Source: Yoonia sp. (GTDB lineage: Bacteria; Pseudomonadota; Alphaproteobacteria; Rhodobacterales; Rhodobacteraceae). Taken from it: DNA of 32,900 bases. Below are positions 1 to 9,260 of the stretch, piece after piece; the stretch's first letter is position 1; each line of letters starts with the position of its first letter. A program made the position numbers and the translations under genes. The stretch is taken from assembly GCF_014859355.1 (NCBI RefSeq), contig NZ_JACUUJ010000028.1, forward strand, positions 1 through 32,900. Reading direction: 5' to 3'. The notes below the pieces were generated by a model. That model was not told the origin of the DNA. It saw only the letters and a list, made by a program, of their open reading frames with translations, and searched no databases.

Positions 1-800
1 ACCGTGCCGGATGCCGCCAGCGCCACATCGGCCCGTTTGAACCACGCCGCCTTGTCCGGGGAACCAGGCGGCAAGACGGTGGCCGGCACAGGCCAACCCG
101 CCACCTTTTCGCGGACCAGATCATGCACGCCGCTGGTCGTGGGGATGACAAACTGCGCATCAGGCACTGCTGCGCCGATCCGGCCCACAGCATCGCCAAA
201 GCGGTCGGCAAGGCGGCCCACCTCGCCCTTGCGGCTGCCGGGCAGGACCAGCACGACGGTGCCATCGCCCAAAGCGGCAGCTTGTGCCGGTGTCGCCAAA
301 GGTTCGGCTACGACAGGATGCCCCACAAAATCGCAATCCATCCCGGCAACCTGCATCAGGGGGGGTTCAAACGGAAACAGGGCCAACACATGGTCGATAT
401 GGCGAGCCATTTTCGCAGCCCGCCCCGGGCGCCATGCCCAGACCGTGGGGGCCACGTAGTGCACAGTGCGGATGCTGCTGCGCGCCTTGACCTGTTTGGC
501 CACGCGCAGGCAGAAATCGGGGCTGTCGATGGTGATCAGCACATCGGGCTGCGTGTCCAGCACCGCTGCGGCCATCTGCCTGATCCGCGCCTTCAGCGCA
601 CGGTATTTCGGCAGGATTTCCGCCAGCCCCATGACGGAAAGCTCGTCCATGGGAAAGCGGCTGACCAACCCTTCGGCCTGCATCAGCGGCCCGCCGACAC
701 CGTCGAATGTCACGTCGGGGCGCAGCTGTTTCAGACCCGCCATCAGGGCCGCGCCCAGTTTGTCGCCCGATGCCTCGCCCGCGATCACGAACACCTTCAT
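1..800 (-). CDS. lpxB: Lipid-A-disaccharide synthase, N-terminal two thirds (runs off window)
   Basis: LpxB joins UDP-2,3-diacylglucosamine to lipid X to give the tetraacyl disaccharide 1-phosphate of lipid A at the inner face of the cytoplasmic membrane. The reading frame starts at an ATG at 800 and stays open for 266 codons to the left edge, so the last third of the usual ~385-residue enzyme is outside the window. Residues 1-14 carry the LpxB signature AGEASGD. A Pro-rich segment VAPTVWAWRPGR lies near residue 150, a VLPGSRKGE motif follows near 190-200, and the visible end reads ADVALAASGT, the conserved GT-B nucleotide-sugar site. The start codon overlaps the lpxI stop in an ATGA, so it is probably coupled to lpxI. 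It is the last visible gene of the minus-strand operon. Identity is secure. Confidence 0.95.
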   Translation of the reverse strand, partial: MKVFVIAGEASGDKLGAALMAGLKQLRPDVTFDGVGGPLMQAEGLVSRFPMDELSVMGLAEILPKYRALKARIRQMAAAVLDTQPDVLITIDSPDFCLRVAKQVKARSSIRTVHYVAPTVWAWRPGRAAKMARHIDHVLALFPFEPPLMQVAGMDCDFVGHPVVAEPLATPAQAAALGDGTVVLVLPGSRKGEVGRLADRFGDAVGRIGAAVPDAQFVIPTTSGVHDLVREKVAGWPVPATVLPPGSPDKAAWFKRADVALAASGT

Positions 801-1690
801 GCGCCGCCCCTTGGCCGCACCCAAAGGAACATACCCGCTGCATCCAGTATCTTGCGCACCAAAGGCAGTTCAAGCACCAGCACGCCGCCCGCCTCGATCA
901 CGATGCCGTCCAGATCTGCCGCTGCGGCCAGCGTTGCCGTGCGCGGCCCGATCAGCGGCAGGTCTGCGCGCCGGTCCTGATCGGGTTTGGGCGCCTTGAA
1001 CAGGATCGCACCGCTGTTGTCGCGCTGCGGCTGCACCGGCCCGCCGACCAGATCAACCACCCAATCCATCGCCGACCCCAGCACATCGCCCAGCGGATCC
1101 GGCCCCTGTTGTACAGGCGCGCCGGGGATGGACAGACCCTGCAACAAAGCATCAGTGCCCTGCGCCGTTTCGCGCGCCAGAACCGCGCCAGCCCGCACGA
1201 TGCAGGCCTGTCCGGTATCGGCAAGGCCCATTTGTGCCACGCAAGCCTCGCCCGAGAACGCATCGGCAGTGTGATGCGATGACGGCCCCTTGCGGGTCAG
1301 CACGCCTGCCTTGGGTAGAAGATCAGGCGCGACATCATGGGCAGCCACGACGGCGAAGCCCAGTTCCTCCATGATGCCGATAATCACGCGCAGCGCGGCA
1401 TCATCGCCTTGGGTCAGCGCCAGTTGCAGACGCGGGACCAGCGGTGCGGTGGCAGCATCAATCAGCGCGGGGTCAACCGGCGGGCGGCGCACGGCACCGG
1501 CCATGCAGATCCGTGTCACGCCGCGCGCGCGCAGATCAGCCAGAAAGCTGCCCAGATGTTCGATCCGAAAGGTCAGGTCGGGGTCAATCGCGGGCGCAAA
1601 CCCCCGCATCGCACAGATCAAAGGCCGCTGTGCCAGCCGCGCCACCAGCGCGCCGGGTAAATCGCCAGTGCCGGCAATCAACGCCAGCAT
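797..1690 (-). CDS. lpxI: UDP-2,3-diacylglucosamine pyrophosphatase LpxI
   Basis: LpxI hydrolyses UDP-2,3-diacylglucosamine to lipid X and UMP, the step before LpxB. It is the alphaproteobacterial analogue of the unrelated enzyme LpxH. The 297-residue protein opens with the family motif LIAGTGDLPG. It has the central RKGPSSHHTADAF region that resembles the conserved C-terminal LpxI domain, with acidic residues that could bind the metal. Length matches the family (~270-300). The ATG at 1690 shares one base with the lpxA stop (TGATG), and the stop overlaps the lpxB start by 4 bases, so lpxA-lpxI-lpxB should be translated as a coupled block. Use of LpxI rather than LpxH supports an alphaproteobacterial host. 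Confidence 0.93.
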   Translation of the reverse strand: MLALIAGTGDLPGALVARLAQRPLICAMRGFAPAIDPDLTFRIEHLGSFLADLRARGVTRICMAGAVRRPPVDPALIDAATAPLVPRLQLALTQGDDAALRVIIGIMEELGFAVVAAHDVAPDLLPKAGVLTRKGPSSHHTADAFSGEACVAQMGLADTGQACIVRAGAVLARETAQGTDALLQGLSIPGAPVQQGPDPLGDVLGSAMDWVVDLVGGPVQPQRDNSGAILFKAPKPDQDRRADLPLIGPRTATLAAAADLDGIVIEAGGVLVLELPLVRKILDAAGMFLWVRPRGGA

Positions 1691-2475
1691 CAGCCCGGCG
1701 TCAGGAAATTGCGGTCGGTATCGCCAAGGATGAATGCGACCATCTGCTGCACATGGGGGCTATCGCTTTCGGCGCCCAGTTTGCGCGCGCGATCCTGAAA
1801 CGTGCCTTCGCCATCTTTCAGCATCTGGAACGCCGCCCGCAGCGCGGTGATGTCGGCGCGGTCCACGCCCTTGCGTTTCAAACCCACAAGGTTCAGCCCG
1901 TCCAGCACCCCGCGCGGCCCCTGCACCAGGCCGTGTGGCACCACGTCGTTTGTTACCATAGTCACAGCACCAATGATGGCGCCCTGCCCGATCCGCACGA
2001 ATTGATGCACGCCTGACAGACCACCGATGATCACGTCGTCTTCAATGATGCAATGGCCCGCCACCGCACTGGAATTGACGACAATCACCCGGTCGCCCAC
2101 CTGCACGTCATGTGCAATGTGACAGCCGGCCATAAACAACCCGTCATCGCCCACCCGCGTTTCCCCGCCACCGCCAGCGGTGCCTGTATTCATCGTGACA
2201 TGTTCGCGGATCCGGTTGCGCGCACCGATCCGCAGGCGGGTTTTTTCGCCGCTGAATTTCATATCCTGCGGGATCTCGCCGATCACCGCAAAAGGGAAAA
2301 TCGTCGTGCCCTCGCCGATATGGGTGTCGCCATCGACAATCACATGGCTTTTCAGGGTCACACCATCACCCAGAACGACATTTGGCCCGATCACGCAAAA
2401 TGGCCCGATCACGCAACCATCACCGATCACGGCACCATCGGCCACCACGGCAGAAGGATGAATTTGCGCCGTCAC
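1690..2475 (-). CDS. lpxA: Acyl-ACP--UDP-N-acetylglucosamine O-acyltransferase
   Basis: LpxA performs the first step of lipid A synthesis, moving a 3-hydroxyacyl chain from ACP to the 3-OH of UDP-GlcNAc in the cytosol. The 261-residue protein is a left-handed beta-helix. Residues ~5-190 are built of hexapeptide repeats (for example [23 protein letters not shown]), and the motif [13 protein letters not shown] includes the His expected at the active site. A helical C-terminal domain follows. The start is a GTG whose last bases overlap the fabZ stop (GTGA); the first codons encode (M)[10 protein letters not shown], the usual LpxA N-terminus. It sits between fabZ and lpxI, the standard arrangement in this order. 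Confidence 0.96.
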   Translation of the reverse strand: MTAQIHPSAVVADGAVIGDGCVIGPFCVIGPNVVLGDGVTLKSHVIVDGDTHIGEGTTIFPFAVIGEIPQDMKFSGEKTRLRIGARNRIREHVTMNTGTAGGGGETRVGDDGLFMAGCHIAHDVQVGDRVIVVNSSAVAGHCIIEDDVIIGGLSGVHQFVRIGQGAIIGAVTMVTNDVVPHGLVQGPRGVLDGLNLVGLKRKGVDRADITALRAAFQMLKDGEGTFQDRARKLGAESDSPHVQQMVAFILGDTDRNFLTPG

Positions 2476-2933
2476 CCCTGCAAATCCATCATTGCGGTAA
2501 ATTCAGCCTCGGCGGCCATTTCACCATCGACCGTGGCAACACCCTTGAACCGCCAGACCTTGCCGCCCGGTTTGCCGCGTGTGGTTTGCACATGCATTTC
2601 CAACACATCGCCCGGCACCACCTTGCGGCGGAACTTGCAGCCGTCGATCGCCATGAAATAGACCAGCAAATTACCTTCTGTCAGCCCCAGCGACGCGCCG
2701 ACCATCACGGCTGTCGTTTGTGCCATCGCCTCGACAATGGTGACGCCGGGCATGATCGGATTGCCGGGGAAATGGCCCTGAAAATGCGGCTCGTTCATGG
2801 TAACATTCTTGATGCCGACAGCCGATTGCGTGCCATTGATGCTGTGCACCTTGTCCACCAGCAAAAACGGATAGCGATGCGGCAGGATTTTCTGGATCAG
2901 CTGAATATCAGCGACGGTCACAGGCTCTGTCAT
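2472..2933 (-). CDS. fabZ: 3-hydroxyacyl-ACP dehydratase FabZ
   Basis: FabZ dehydrates 3-hydroxyacyl-ACP in type II fatty acid synthesis and competes with LpxA for 3-hydroxyacyl-ACP, so it balances phospholipid against lipid A. The 153-residue hot-dog-fold protein has the N-terminal [11 protein letters not shown] motif, the catalytic region [11 protein letters not shown] with the active-site His, and the helix Glu in IVEAMAQ. The frame is open upstream to 2993, but I place the start at the ATG at 2933. An AGGAG lies about 10 bases before it, and homologues begin just before this point ([14 protein letters not shown]). The 3' end overlaps lpxA by 4 bases. An 86-base gap separates it from skp, where many other proteobacteria carry lpxD. 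Confidence 0.95.
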   Translation of the reverse strand: MTEPVTVADIQLIQKILPHRYPFLLVDKVHSINGTQSAVGIKNVTMNEPHFQGHFPGNPIMPGVTIVEAMAQTTAVMVGASLGLTEGNLLVYFMAIDGCKFRRKVVPGDVLEMHVQTTRGKPGGKVWRFKGVATVDGEMAAEAEFTAMMDLQG

Positions 2934-3019
2934 CGCGGGGCGGCTCCTTGTTTTTATTGGGGTTCGTCGGACCTCACTCTCTTTAACTAGCAAGGCGCGC
3001 AGCGGCGGGCAAGCCTGCG

Positions 3020-3547
3020 CTAATCGCGGCCATCCCCAAGTGTTGCATCAACGCGGGCAATCACCGCATCGGTGATGTTGGCCGCGCGGACCGAAAGCAC
3101 CACGGTGCGTTGTTCCAACACCAGGGATGCACCGCGCTCCAGCATGATATTGGCAACAATTCCTTGGACGCGTTCTTCGAACTGAAGCCTGTTTTCTGCG
3201 CTGGTGCGTTGCAATTCGACATTCTTGGCGTCACGCTCGCGGCGAACTTCCTGAACCTTGGCGTCAAAGGCTTCCGCCGCGATGCGAAACGCCTCTGGCG
3301 TCATGTCGGGACGACGTATTGTCAGGCTACGTTCTTCTTCGGTCAGCTTTGCAACGATGCGGTCGTTCTCGGCCTGCACATCGGCGGCATGTGCAGCCAG
3401 ATCCGCCGCGATCCTCCGGCCATAGCGCGTTTCGGCGAACAACCGTTCGCTATCAATGATCAGCACAGGTGTCGGTGTGGGTGCCTGCTGGGCCGCGACC
3501 GGAATCGCCAGCATCAACCACACCAGAAAGCCGCGCCAAAGCATCAT
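3020..3547 (-). CDS. skp: Periplasmic OmpH/Skp-family outer membrane protein chaperone
   Basis: This Skp/OmpH-type protein should hold unfolded outer-membrane proteins in the periplasm and deliver them to BamA. The 175-residue sequence has a signal peptide at residues 1-20 (hydrophobic core [13 protein letters not shown]). The conserved OmpH start [16 protein letters not shown] follows near residue 28. Residues ~55-135 form a long charged coiled coil with many Glu and Arg, the tentacle region. The C-terminal strand segment ALILERG-like (here [12 protein letters not shown]) is typical of the family. The ATG shares one base with the bamA stop (TGATG). Its place directly after bamA supports the assignment. 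Confidence 0.88.
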   Translation of the reverse strand: MMLWRGFLVWLMLAIPVAAQQAPTPTPVLIIDSERLFAETRYGRRIAADLAAHAADVQAENDRIVAKLTEEERSLTIRRPDMTPEAFRIAAEAFDAKVQEVRRERDAKNVELQRTSAENRLQFEERVQGIVANIMLERGASLVLEQRTVVLSVRAANITDAVIARVDATLGDGRD

Positions 3548-5865
3548 CAGAAACTTGTCGAAATCGTCAGATCAAAAGATTTCGTTCTGTCTTTGTCCTG
3601 AACATCCAACGGTTCGGTAAAGTTAAACCGCAAAGGTCCGATCGGGGTCGTCCAGAAGATAGATGCGCCGATGATCGAACGACCGATGAAATCATCATAA
3701 ATCACGGCGTCGCCATAACCCGAGTCCCAAACCGACCCGTAATCCACAAAGACACCGCCGGTGATGCCGTATTCGCTGGGCAAACCAAGCGGAAATTCAG
3801 CCTCGAGCCGCGCAACAGCAAAGGCGTTGCCGCCCAAGGCATCGTCGGTGCCAGCATCACGCGGCCCGATACCACCCGGTTCAAAGCCCCGCATCAGGCG
3901 GCTTCCCAGAAAGAAACGGTCGGTCACGCGGCTGCTGCCTTCTTGATACTGCAAATATCCGCCTTCAATCGTTGCGCGCAGCGTCACCTCTTCGTTCAGG
4001 ATCCGCGATTCAACACCCGCCAAAGCAGTGGTTTTGATGAACTGCGCATCGCCAAATCCAAATTCCTGACCAAACCGCAGCAAAACACCGGCATTCGGGT
4101 TCAGCCCCGTGCGCCGCGTGTCATAGCTATAGCTATAGCCCAGCGATGTCGTCGCAACACGGCCAACCGCGACTTCGTTTTGGATAATGGTGCTGGTCGT
4201 TGTTGGGTCGAACAGGTCCGCGCTTTGATAGGCGGCGAACACCGTCAGGCGCCCGTTTTCGCTGATTGGAAAGCTCAGCCCGGGGCTGAAACGGTAGGTT
4301 TCCGTATCATAGGCCGCGTTTTCATTGTCGGTGATCCTATAGGAAAGTTCCAAACCAAACCGCAAGTCGCGGCCCAGCAATTGCGGTTCGCTAAAGCTGA
4401 ACCCAAGGCGCCGGTTGCTTTCCGCGGTCGAGACATCAAAGCTGAGCCTTTGGCCACGGCCCTGAAAATTGCTTTGGCTGTAGGATGCAATCAGGCCGAC
4501 GCCGGTATCGCTGTTGTAGTTGGCGCCAAAGGTCAACGAACCTGTCGGCCCCTCGACAACATCAACATCAATGATCACCTGATTGGCTGCGCTTCCCTGG
4601 CGTGTATCGACGTTGGAATTGGCAAAAAATCCAAGCGCACGGATGCGCCGCGCGCTTTCGCGAATTTCGCGCGGATTGAAAGGATCGCCCTCGACCACCC
4701 TGATCTGGTTGCGGATCACCCGGTCAAGCGTGGTCCCGTTGCCGCGGATGTTGATCCGTTCCACAAAAACCCGCGGGCCTGACACCAGCACATAATTCAC
4801 ATCCAGCGTCAGCGCCCTGTCATTGCGGGTGATGCGCGGATCGACCTGCACAAAATTAAGCCCCTTTTGCAGCGCAAGACGTTCCAGCCGTGTAATATCG
4901 GTTTCGATCGGCACAGGCGAATAGGTCGCCCCCGCACGCAGACGCACCGCATCGGTGAAATCGGCAATATCAAGACCGGGAATTTCGCTGCTGACGGTCA
5001 CTGTGCCAAAATTGAATCGCTGGCCTTCGCGCAGATTGAACGTGACCAGATAGGCGTCACGTTCGCGGGTCAGCGCGACATCAACGTTTTGCACAACGGC
5101 ATCGGCAAACCCGCGTGAGCGGTAGAAATCGGTCAGAAGGGTGCTGTCCTGTGCGATCCGTTCAGGCGAATACGTGTCGCGTGCAATAATGGCACGCAGT
5201 AAACCGGCTTGTTTGGTGTCCAGCACACGGCGCAAGCGGCCTTCGGAATAGGTGCGGTTCCCAAGAAACGAGATGCGCTCGATCTCGGTCACACCGGCCT
5301 CGACGACCTCGAACACAAGATCAACACGGTTTTCGGTGCGGCGGATGATCCGCGGGGTTACAGTGGCGTTGATCCGGCCTTGTTGGGCATAGGCCTGGGT
5401 GATGGCGGCCGTGTCACGTTCTGCCTGCGTGGGGCTATAGACCCGGCGCGGTTGCGATTGGACCAGCCCCAGTAACTGGGCATCGCGCAAGCGGGCATTG
5501 CCTTCGATACTGATGCGATTGATCGTTGGATATTCGACGACCGCAATCACAAGGCTGCCCCCCTGTGGCGTCACCGATACAGTTTCGAACAGCCCGGATT
5601 CGCGAATGCGCTGCGCAGCTTCGTTCAGGTCTGCCGCGCTAAGGCTTTCGCCGGCCGCGATCCCTGCAAATGTCAGGATCGTGCCATCCGCGACACGCTG
5701 GTTGCCATCAATGACGACGTTAGAAAAAACAAAGCTTTGCGCGCTTGCGGTCATCCCGAAAAAAGCAAGCATCACTGCAAGCCCGATCCGGCGCACCGCT
5801 GACGTCATTCCCTGCGCTGCAACGCGCCCTGCCAAATTTTGCATGATATTCGCCTGTGCTCGCAT
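3547..5865 (-). CDS. bamA: Outer membrane protein assembly factor BamA
   Basis: BamA is the core of the beta-barrel assembly machine, an Omp85 protein that folds and inserts other outer-membrane proteins. A signal peptide (RRIGLAVMLAFFGMTASAQ) precedes five POTRA repeats spanning roughly the first 400 residues, each with a V/I-x-G-N turn. The 16-strand barrel fills the rest. It includes the conserved loop motif MRGFEPGGIGPRD (the VRGF/Y motif) and ends in the aromatic Phe expected of an outer-membrane barrel. The frame opens at an ATG at 5892. I prefer the ATG at 5865, which has AAAGGA seven bases upstream, whereas 5892 has no visible ribosome binding site; an ATG at the signal peptide itself (5808) is also possible. 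Length is ~770 residues, normal for the family. Confidence 0.95.
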   Translation of the reverse strand: MRAQANIMQNLAGRVAAQGMTSAVRRIGLAVMLAFFGMTASAQSFVFSNVVIDGNQRVADGTILTFAGIAAGESLSAADLNEAAQRIRESGLFETVSVTPQGGSLVIAVVEYPTINRISIEGNARLRDAQLLGLVQSQPRRVYSPTQAERDTAAITQAYAQQGRINATVTPRIIRRTENRVDLVFEVVEAGVTEIERISFLGNRTYSEGRLRRVLDTKQAGLLRAIIARDTYSPERIAQDSTLLTDFYRSRGFADAVVQNVDVALTRERDAYLVTFNLREGQRFNFGTVTVSSEIPGLDIADFTDAVRLRAGATYSPVPIETDITRLERLALQKGLNFVQVDPRITRNDRALTLDVNYVLVSGPRVFVERINIRGNGTTLDRVIRNQIRVVEGDPFNPREIRESARRIRALGFFANSNVDTRQGSAANQVIIDVDVVEGPTGSLTFGANYNSDTGVGLIASYSQSNFQGRGQRLSFDVSTAESNRRLGFSFSEPQLLGRDLRFGLELSYRITDNENAAYDTETYRFSPGLSFPISENGRLTVFAAYQSADLFDPTTTSTIIQNEVAVGRVATTSLGYSYSYDTRRTGLNPNAGVLLRFGQEFGFGDAQFIKTTALAGVESRILNEEVTLRATIEGGYLQYQEGSSRVTDRFFLGSRLMRGFEPGGIGPRDAGTDDALGGNAFAVARLEAEFPLGLPSEYGITGGVFVDYGSVWDSGYGDAVIYDDFIGRSIIGASIFWTTPIGPLRFNFTEPLDVQDKDRTKSFDLTISTSF

Positions 5866-5961
5866 CCCTGTATCCTTTGGAAGTAGCCGCATTAAACCAA
5901 GATGTCAAAATGACAAACGCAGCTTTTGGTGGGGTCCGAACAGCCAGGCCTGCGGCGGCGG

Positions 5962-7284
5962 TCACGGGCAGAAAATCAGGTCATTCAGCACGGTGAAAAC
6001 CATCAGCGTCAGTATCAGCGCCAGGCCCATGATCATAAAGATGCGCACGGCCGCGTCGCTTGGCTTGCGACGCGTCACGGCTTCGTAAGCGTAAAACACC
6101 AGATGCCCGCCATCCAAAACCGGGATCGGAAACAGATTGATCAGCCCGACACCGGCAGACAACATGCCGATAAACCAAACGAAACTTTGCGTGCCTTGCG
6201 CCGCCATGGCACCGCTTGTTTCGGCGATGCCGACAGGGCCTGACAGGTTGCAGGTGGAAATTTGCCCAAAAATGATATGCTTCATCGCAGACAGTGACGT
6301 CGTCAACGTTGTCCAGAGCCCTTGCGCCCCCGATTTGACCGCATCAATCGGACCTACAAATTCGGTCTGCGCTTCAAAGAAAAGCCCGCCTGTGATCCCG
6401 ATGCGGTAATGTCGTTCAAAGGTGCCATCGGGGCCAGGTTCATCCATCGCGCGGGGGGCCAGGACCACATTCAGTGTTTCATCACCGCGCATGACGCGCA
6501 CATCCAGCGGCGCGCCTTCGGCGGCTTTGACCTGTTCAACGATCTGCCGGAATGCGAAAACCTCTTGGTCGTCGATCGCAACAATCACATCACCCGCACG
6601 CAGTTTTGCGTCGTCAGCCGCCGACCGTGGAATCACCCCCGAAATGACCGCTGGCAGGAAATACGGCCCTGCGATCGTCATTTCCGCCCCATCGCGCAGC
6701 ACGGTGTAATCCAACCGGGACGCAAGCGGCACCAGCTGGTCGAGGTTGCCGCTGTCAAACGGAATACCGGCCACCGCCACCATCACATCGCCCTGCCGCA
6801 GGTCTGTCGTATAGCTGGCCGGCAAGTTGCGCAACTGGCCAAAGGTCAGGGGGTCCACTGCCCTTCCCTGATACATCAGGGATCCCGCAAAAACGGCGAT
6901 GGCAAGGATAAAGTTGAACGCCGGGCCAGCGGCAACCGTGGCCGTGCGCGCCCAAAGCGGTGCGCCCAGCATTGTGCGCCGCGCGTCATTCGCGCGCACA
7001 GACCCATCCGCCCCGACACTGGCCGCATTCGCATCGCCCAGAAACTTTACATAGCCCCCCAGCGGCAGTGCAGCGAGCTGCCACTGCGTGCCATGCCGAT
7101 CCTTGCCAGACCAGATGACCGGCCCAAATCCCAGCGAAAACACCTCGGCCTTGATCCCGCACCAGCGGCCAACGATGTAATGACCATATTCATGCACCGC
7201 CACGATGATCGATAGCGCCACCACAAAAGCAACGATCGTAAAGGCGAAATTGCCGAACATCGGCACGAATTGCATCAAGTCCAA
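5962..7284 (-). CDS. rseP: Site-2 intramembrane metalloprotease RseP
   Basis: RseP cleaves membrane-anchored anti-sigma factors and signal-peptide remnants within the inner membrane. The 440-residue protein has the zinc motif HEYGH (HExxH) in transmembrane segment 1 (residues ~31-35). Two PDZ-like regions lie around residues 150-290, the second containing LRAGDVIVAIDD. The conserved metal-ligand motif NLFPIPVLDGGHL sits in the third membrane segment, and a last membrane segment is near the C-terminus. The first codon is TTG at 7284, about eight bases after GGGA; an ATG three codons later (7275) is the alternative. It is only four bases from dxr, in the operon order typical of proteobacteria. 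Confidence 0.94.
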   Translation of the reverse strand: MDLMQFVPMFGNFAFTIVAFVVALSIIVAVHEYGHYIVGRWCGIKAEVFSLGFGPVIWSGKDRHGTQWQLAALPLGGYVKFLGDANAASVGADGSVRANDARRTMLGAPLWARTATVAAGPAFNFILAIAVFAGSLMYQGRAVDPLTFGQLRNLPASYTTDLRQGDVMVAVAGIPFDSGNLDQLVPLASRLDYTVLRDGAEMTIAGPYFLPAVISGVIPRSAADDAKLRAGDVIVAIDDQEVFAFRQIVEQVKAAEGAPLDVRVMRGDETLNVVLAPRAMDEPGPDGTFERHYRIGITGGLFFEAQTEFVGPIDAVKSGAQGLWTTLTTSLSAMKHIIFGQISTCNLSGPVGIAETSGAMAAQGTQSFVWFIGMLSAGVGLINLFPIPVLDGGHLVFYAYEAVTRRKPSDAAVRIFMIMGLALILTLMVFTVLNDLIFCP

Positions 7285-7288
7285 AATA

Positions 7289-8458
7289 CTATCCCAACTG
7301 GCTTATGGCTTCAGCCGCGCGGATGCGGGCCAGCCTGTCTGTTTGCAACACGGTATCTAGGGTGATTGGGACATTTTGCAGCCCGGCGGATGCCGTCATT
7401 GTGTCCAGCGTTGCCTCAACAATCCGTGACATATCCATGAATCCGATCTGGCCGGCAATAAATCCGTCAAGCGCCCTTTCCTTGGCCGCATTGAAAACCG
7501 CCCCTGCCAGACCACCGGTCTGCATCACGCGTTGCGCCAAAGCCAAAGCCGGATAGCGCGACTGGTCGGGCGCCTCAAACGTCAGCGCCCCGATCTTCGC
7601 CAGATCAAGCCTTTCTACCGGCAGCGCGCGCCGGTCGGGCCAGTGCAAGGCATAGCCGATGGCATGGCGCATATCCGGCGGGCCAACATGTGCCATCAGC
7701 GCCCCGTCGTTGAACCCGACAAGCGCGTGAATCAGGCTTTCGCGATGAACCAGCACCTCGATCATGTCGGGATCTACGCCAAAAAATTCCTTTGTCTCAA
7801 TTAGTTCCATGCCTTTATTGAACATAGATGCCGAATCGATGGTGATCCGCTGCCCCATATTCCAATTGGGGTGACAGGATGCTTCAGCCAATGTTGCCTT
7901 GGCCAATTTCGCAACTGGCCAATCACGGAAAGCGCCACCGCTGGCGGTGATGATGACCCGTTCGACGGCGGCCATATCTTCCCCCACCAGCGCCTGAAAC
8001 ACCGCTGAATGTTCGCTATCGACAGGCAGAACGGTTGCCCCATGGCTCTGCGCCTTTGCCATCAACAACGGACCGGCAGTGACGAGCGATTCCTTATTCG
8101 CCAGCGCCAGCGTCGTGCCATGTTCCAGCGCAACCAGCCCCGGCACCAGCCCAGCCGCCCCGATAATCGCGGACAGCGCCCAATCCACCGGTCGCGCCGC
8201 GGCCTCGGCAATGGCATCCGGCCCTGCGGCAACCGCCACGCCTGTGCCTGCCAAAAGCTGCTTGAGCGCGTCATAGCATTCAGGGTAACAGGTCACGGCC
8301 AGATCGGCACGCAAGCGCACAGCATCAGTGGCCAGTTGCACCAGATTGCGTCCGCCGGTCAGCGCGACTACATCATAGGCATCAAGGTCACGCGCAATCA
8401 GGTCGATGGCGCTTTGCCCGACCGACCCGGTGGCCCCGAACAACGTCACCCGCTTCAC
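7289..8458 (-). CDS. dxr: 1-deoxy-D-xylulose 5-phosphate reductoisomerase
   Basis: Dxr (IspC) converts DXP to 2-C-methyl-D-erythritol 4-phosphate with NADPH, the committed step of the MEP isoprenoid pathway, and so feeds UppS in the same operon. The 389-residue protein has the Rossmann motif GATGSVGQSA at residues ~8-17, NKES near 125, the metal and substrate motifs VDSEHSAVFQ and ASGGAFRDW, and the flexible-loop region NWNMGQRITIDSASMFNKG. The start is GTG, overlapping the cdsA stop in a GTGA. Length and motifs match the family fully. Confidence 0.97.
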   Translation of the reverse strand: MKRVTLFGATGSVGQSAIDLIARDLDAYDVVALTGGRNLVQLATDAVRLRADLAVTCYPECYDALKQLLAGTGVAVAAGPDAIAEAAARPVDWALSAIIGAAGLVPGLVALEHGTTLALANKESLVTAGPLLMAKAQSHGATVLPVDSEHSAVFQALVGEDMAAVERVIITASGGAFRDWPVAKLAKATLAEASCHPNWNMGQRITIDSASMFNKGMELIETKEFFGVDPDMIEVLVHRESLIHALVGFNDGALMAHVGPPDMRHAIGYALHWPDRRALPVERLDLAKIGALTFEAPDQSRYPALALAQRVMQTGGLAGAVFNAAKERALDGFIAGQIGFMDMSRIVEATLDTMTASAGLQNVPITLDTVLQTDRLARIRAAEAISQLG

Positions 8459-9258
8459 AAAACGACCCCGGGAAGTTTGAACACATCGGCCATCAGCAGC
8501 AGAAACAGCGCCGCCCCCAACAGCGCATCAAAGCGGTCAAACAGTCCGCCATGACCGGGGATAAGAGTCGAGCTGTCCTTGACACCCATCCGCCGTTTCA
8601 AGGCGCTTTCCGCAATATCACCCATTTGCCCTGCAAAGCTGAGAATGACCGAAAAAACAACGATCCACGGGCCGGAGTTGGTAAAAAGCATAAAGCAAAT
8701 ACCGATCAAAGCGGCACCAATCCAGCCCGCGATTGTCCCGCTCCATGTCTTTTTGGGGCTGATTGTGGGCCAGAACTTGGGTCCACCCAGCATTTTGCCC
8801 GCAAAATAGCCGAAGATGTCGGTCACGATCACTACCAGCATCAACCAGATCAGCCAGACAAAGCCGTAATCCATGCGAAAATGCACCAGACCCCAGCCCG
8901 CAATCTGGATGCCAAGCGCAAAGGCAAAGAATGTCTTGCGTTCGGTTTTCAACTGACTGGCGCCGATCAGCGGCACCACCAAAAACAGCACCAGCCCCCA
9001 ATGCGATCCATTGGCCATTTCGCCCGACATGATGGAAGCCACAAGCGCGGCCAAGAGCATCCCCTTGGTTGGTTCATCCGGGCGGATCATCATCCACAGT
9101 TCCCAGATCATGACAGCGGTAACGAACACCACCAGCATCTGAAACCAGACCCCGCCCAAAATGACGCCCGCAGCACCGACAACAGTCATGGCTGCACTGG
9201 AAACAAGCCGCAGTGTCAGGTCATCCCATGTCGCAGATGTCTTGGAAGGCCACGTCAT
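8455..9258 (-). CDS. cdsA: Phosphatidate cytidylyltransferase (CDP-DAG synthase)
   Basis: CdsA makes CDP-diacylglycerol from phosphatidic acid and CTP, the branch point of phospholipid synthesis, in the inner membrane. The 267-residue protein is mostly hydrophobic with about six to eight membrane segments. It carries the conserved cytidylyltransferase signature near the C-terminus, with SALKRRMGVKDSS, the Asp-bearing PGHGGLFDRFD, and the earlier SPKKTWSGTIAGW. It lies two bases after uppS and overlaps dxr by four, in the classic uppS-cdsA-dxr order. Confidence 0.95.
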   Translation of the reverse strand: MTWPSKTSATWDDLTLRLVSSAAMTVVGAAGVILGGVWFQMLVVFVTAVMIWELWMMIRPDEPTKGMLLAALVASIMSGEMANGSHWGLVLFLVVPLIGASQLKTERKTFFAFALGIQIAGWGLVHFRMDYGFVWLIWLMLVVIVTDIFGYFAGKMLGGPKFWPTISPKKTWSGTIAGWIGAALIGICFMLFTNSGPWIVVFSVILSFAGQMGDIAESALKRRMGVKDSSTLIPGHGGLFDRFDALLGAALFLLLMADVFKLPGVVL

Positions 9259-9260
9259 TG

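Noticed and set aside
123..980. Long plus-strand frames across the lpxB-lpxI region
   Set aside because: They are mirror frames of high-G+C coding sequence, rich in His, Arg and Gln, with no recognisable domain; the minus strand carries clear LpxB and LpxI motifs.
3469..4782. 437-residue plus-strand frame opposite bamA
   Set aside because: Low-complexity antisense translation without domain; bamA on the minus strand is certain.
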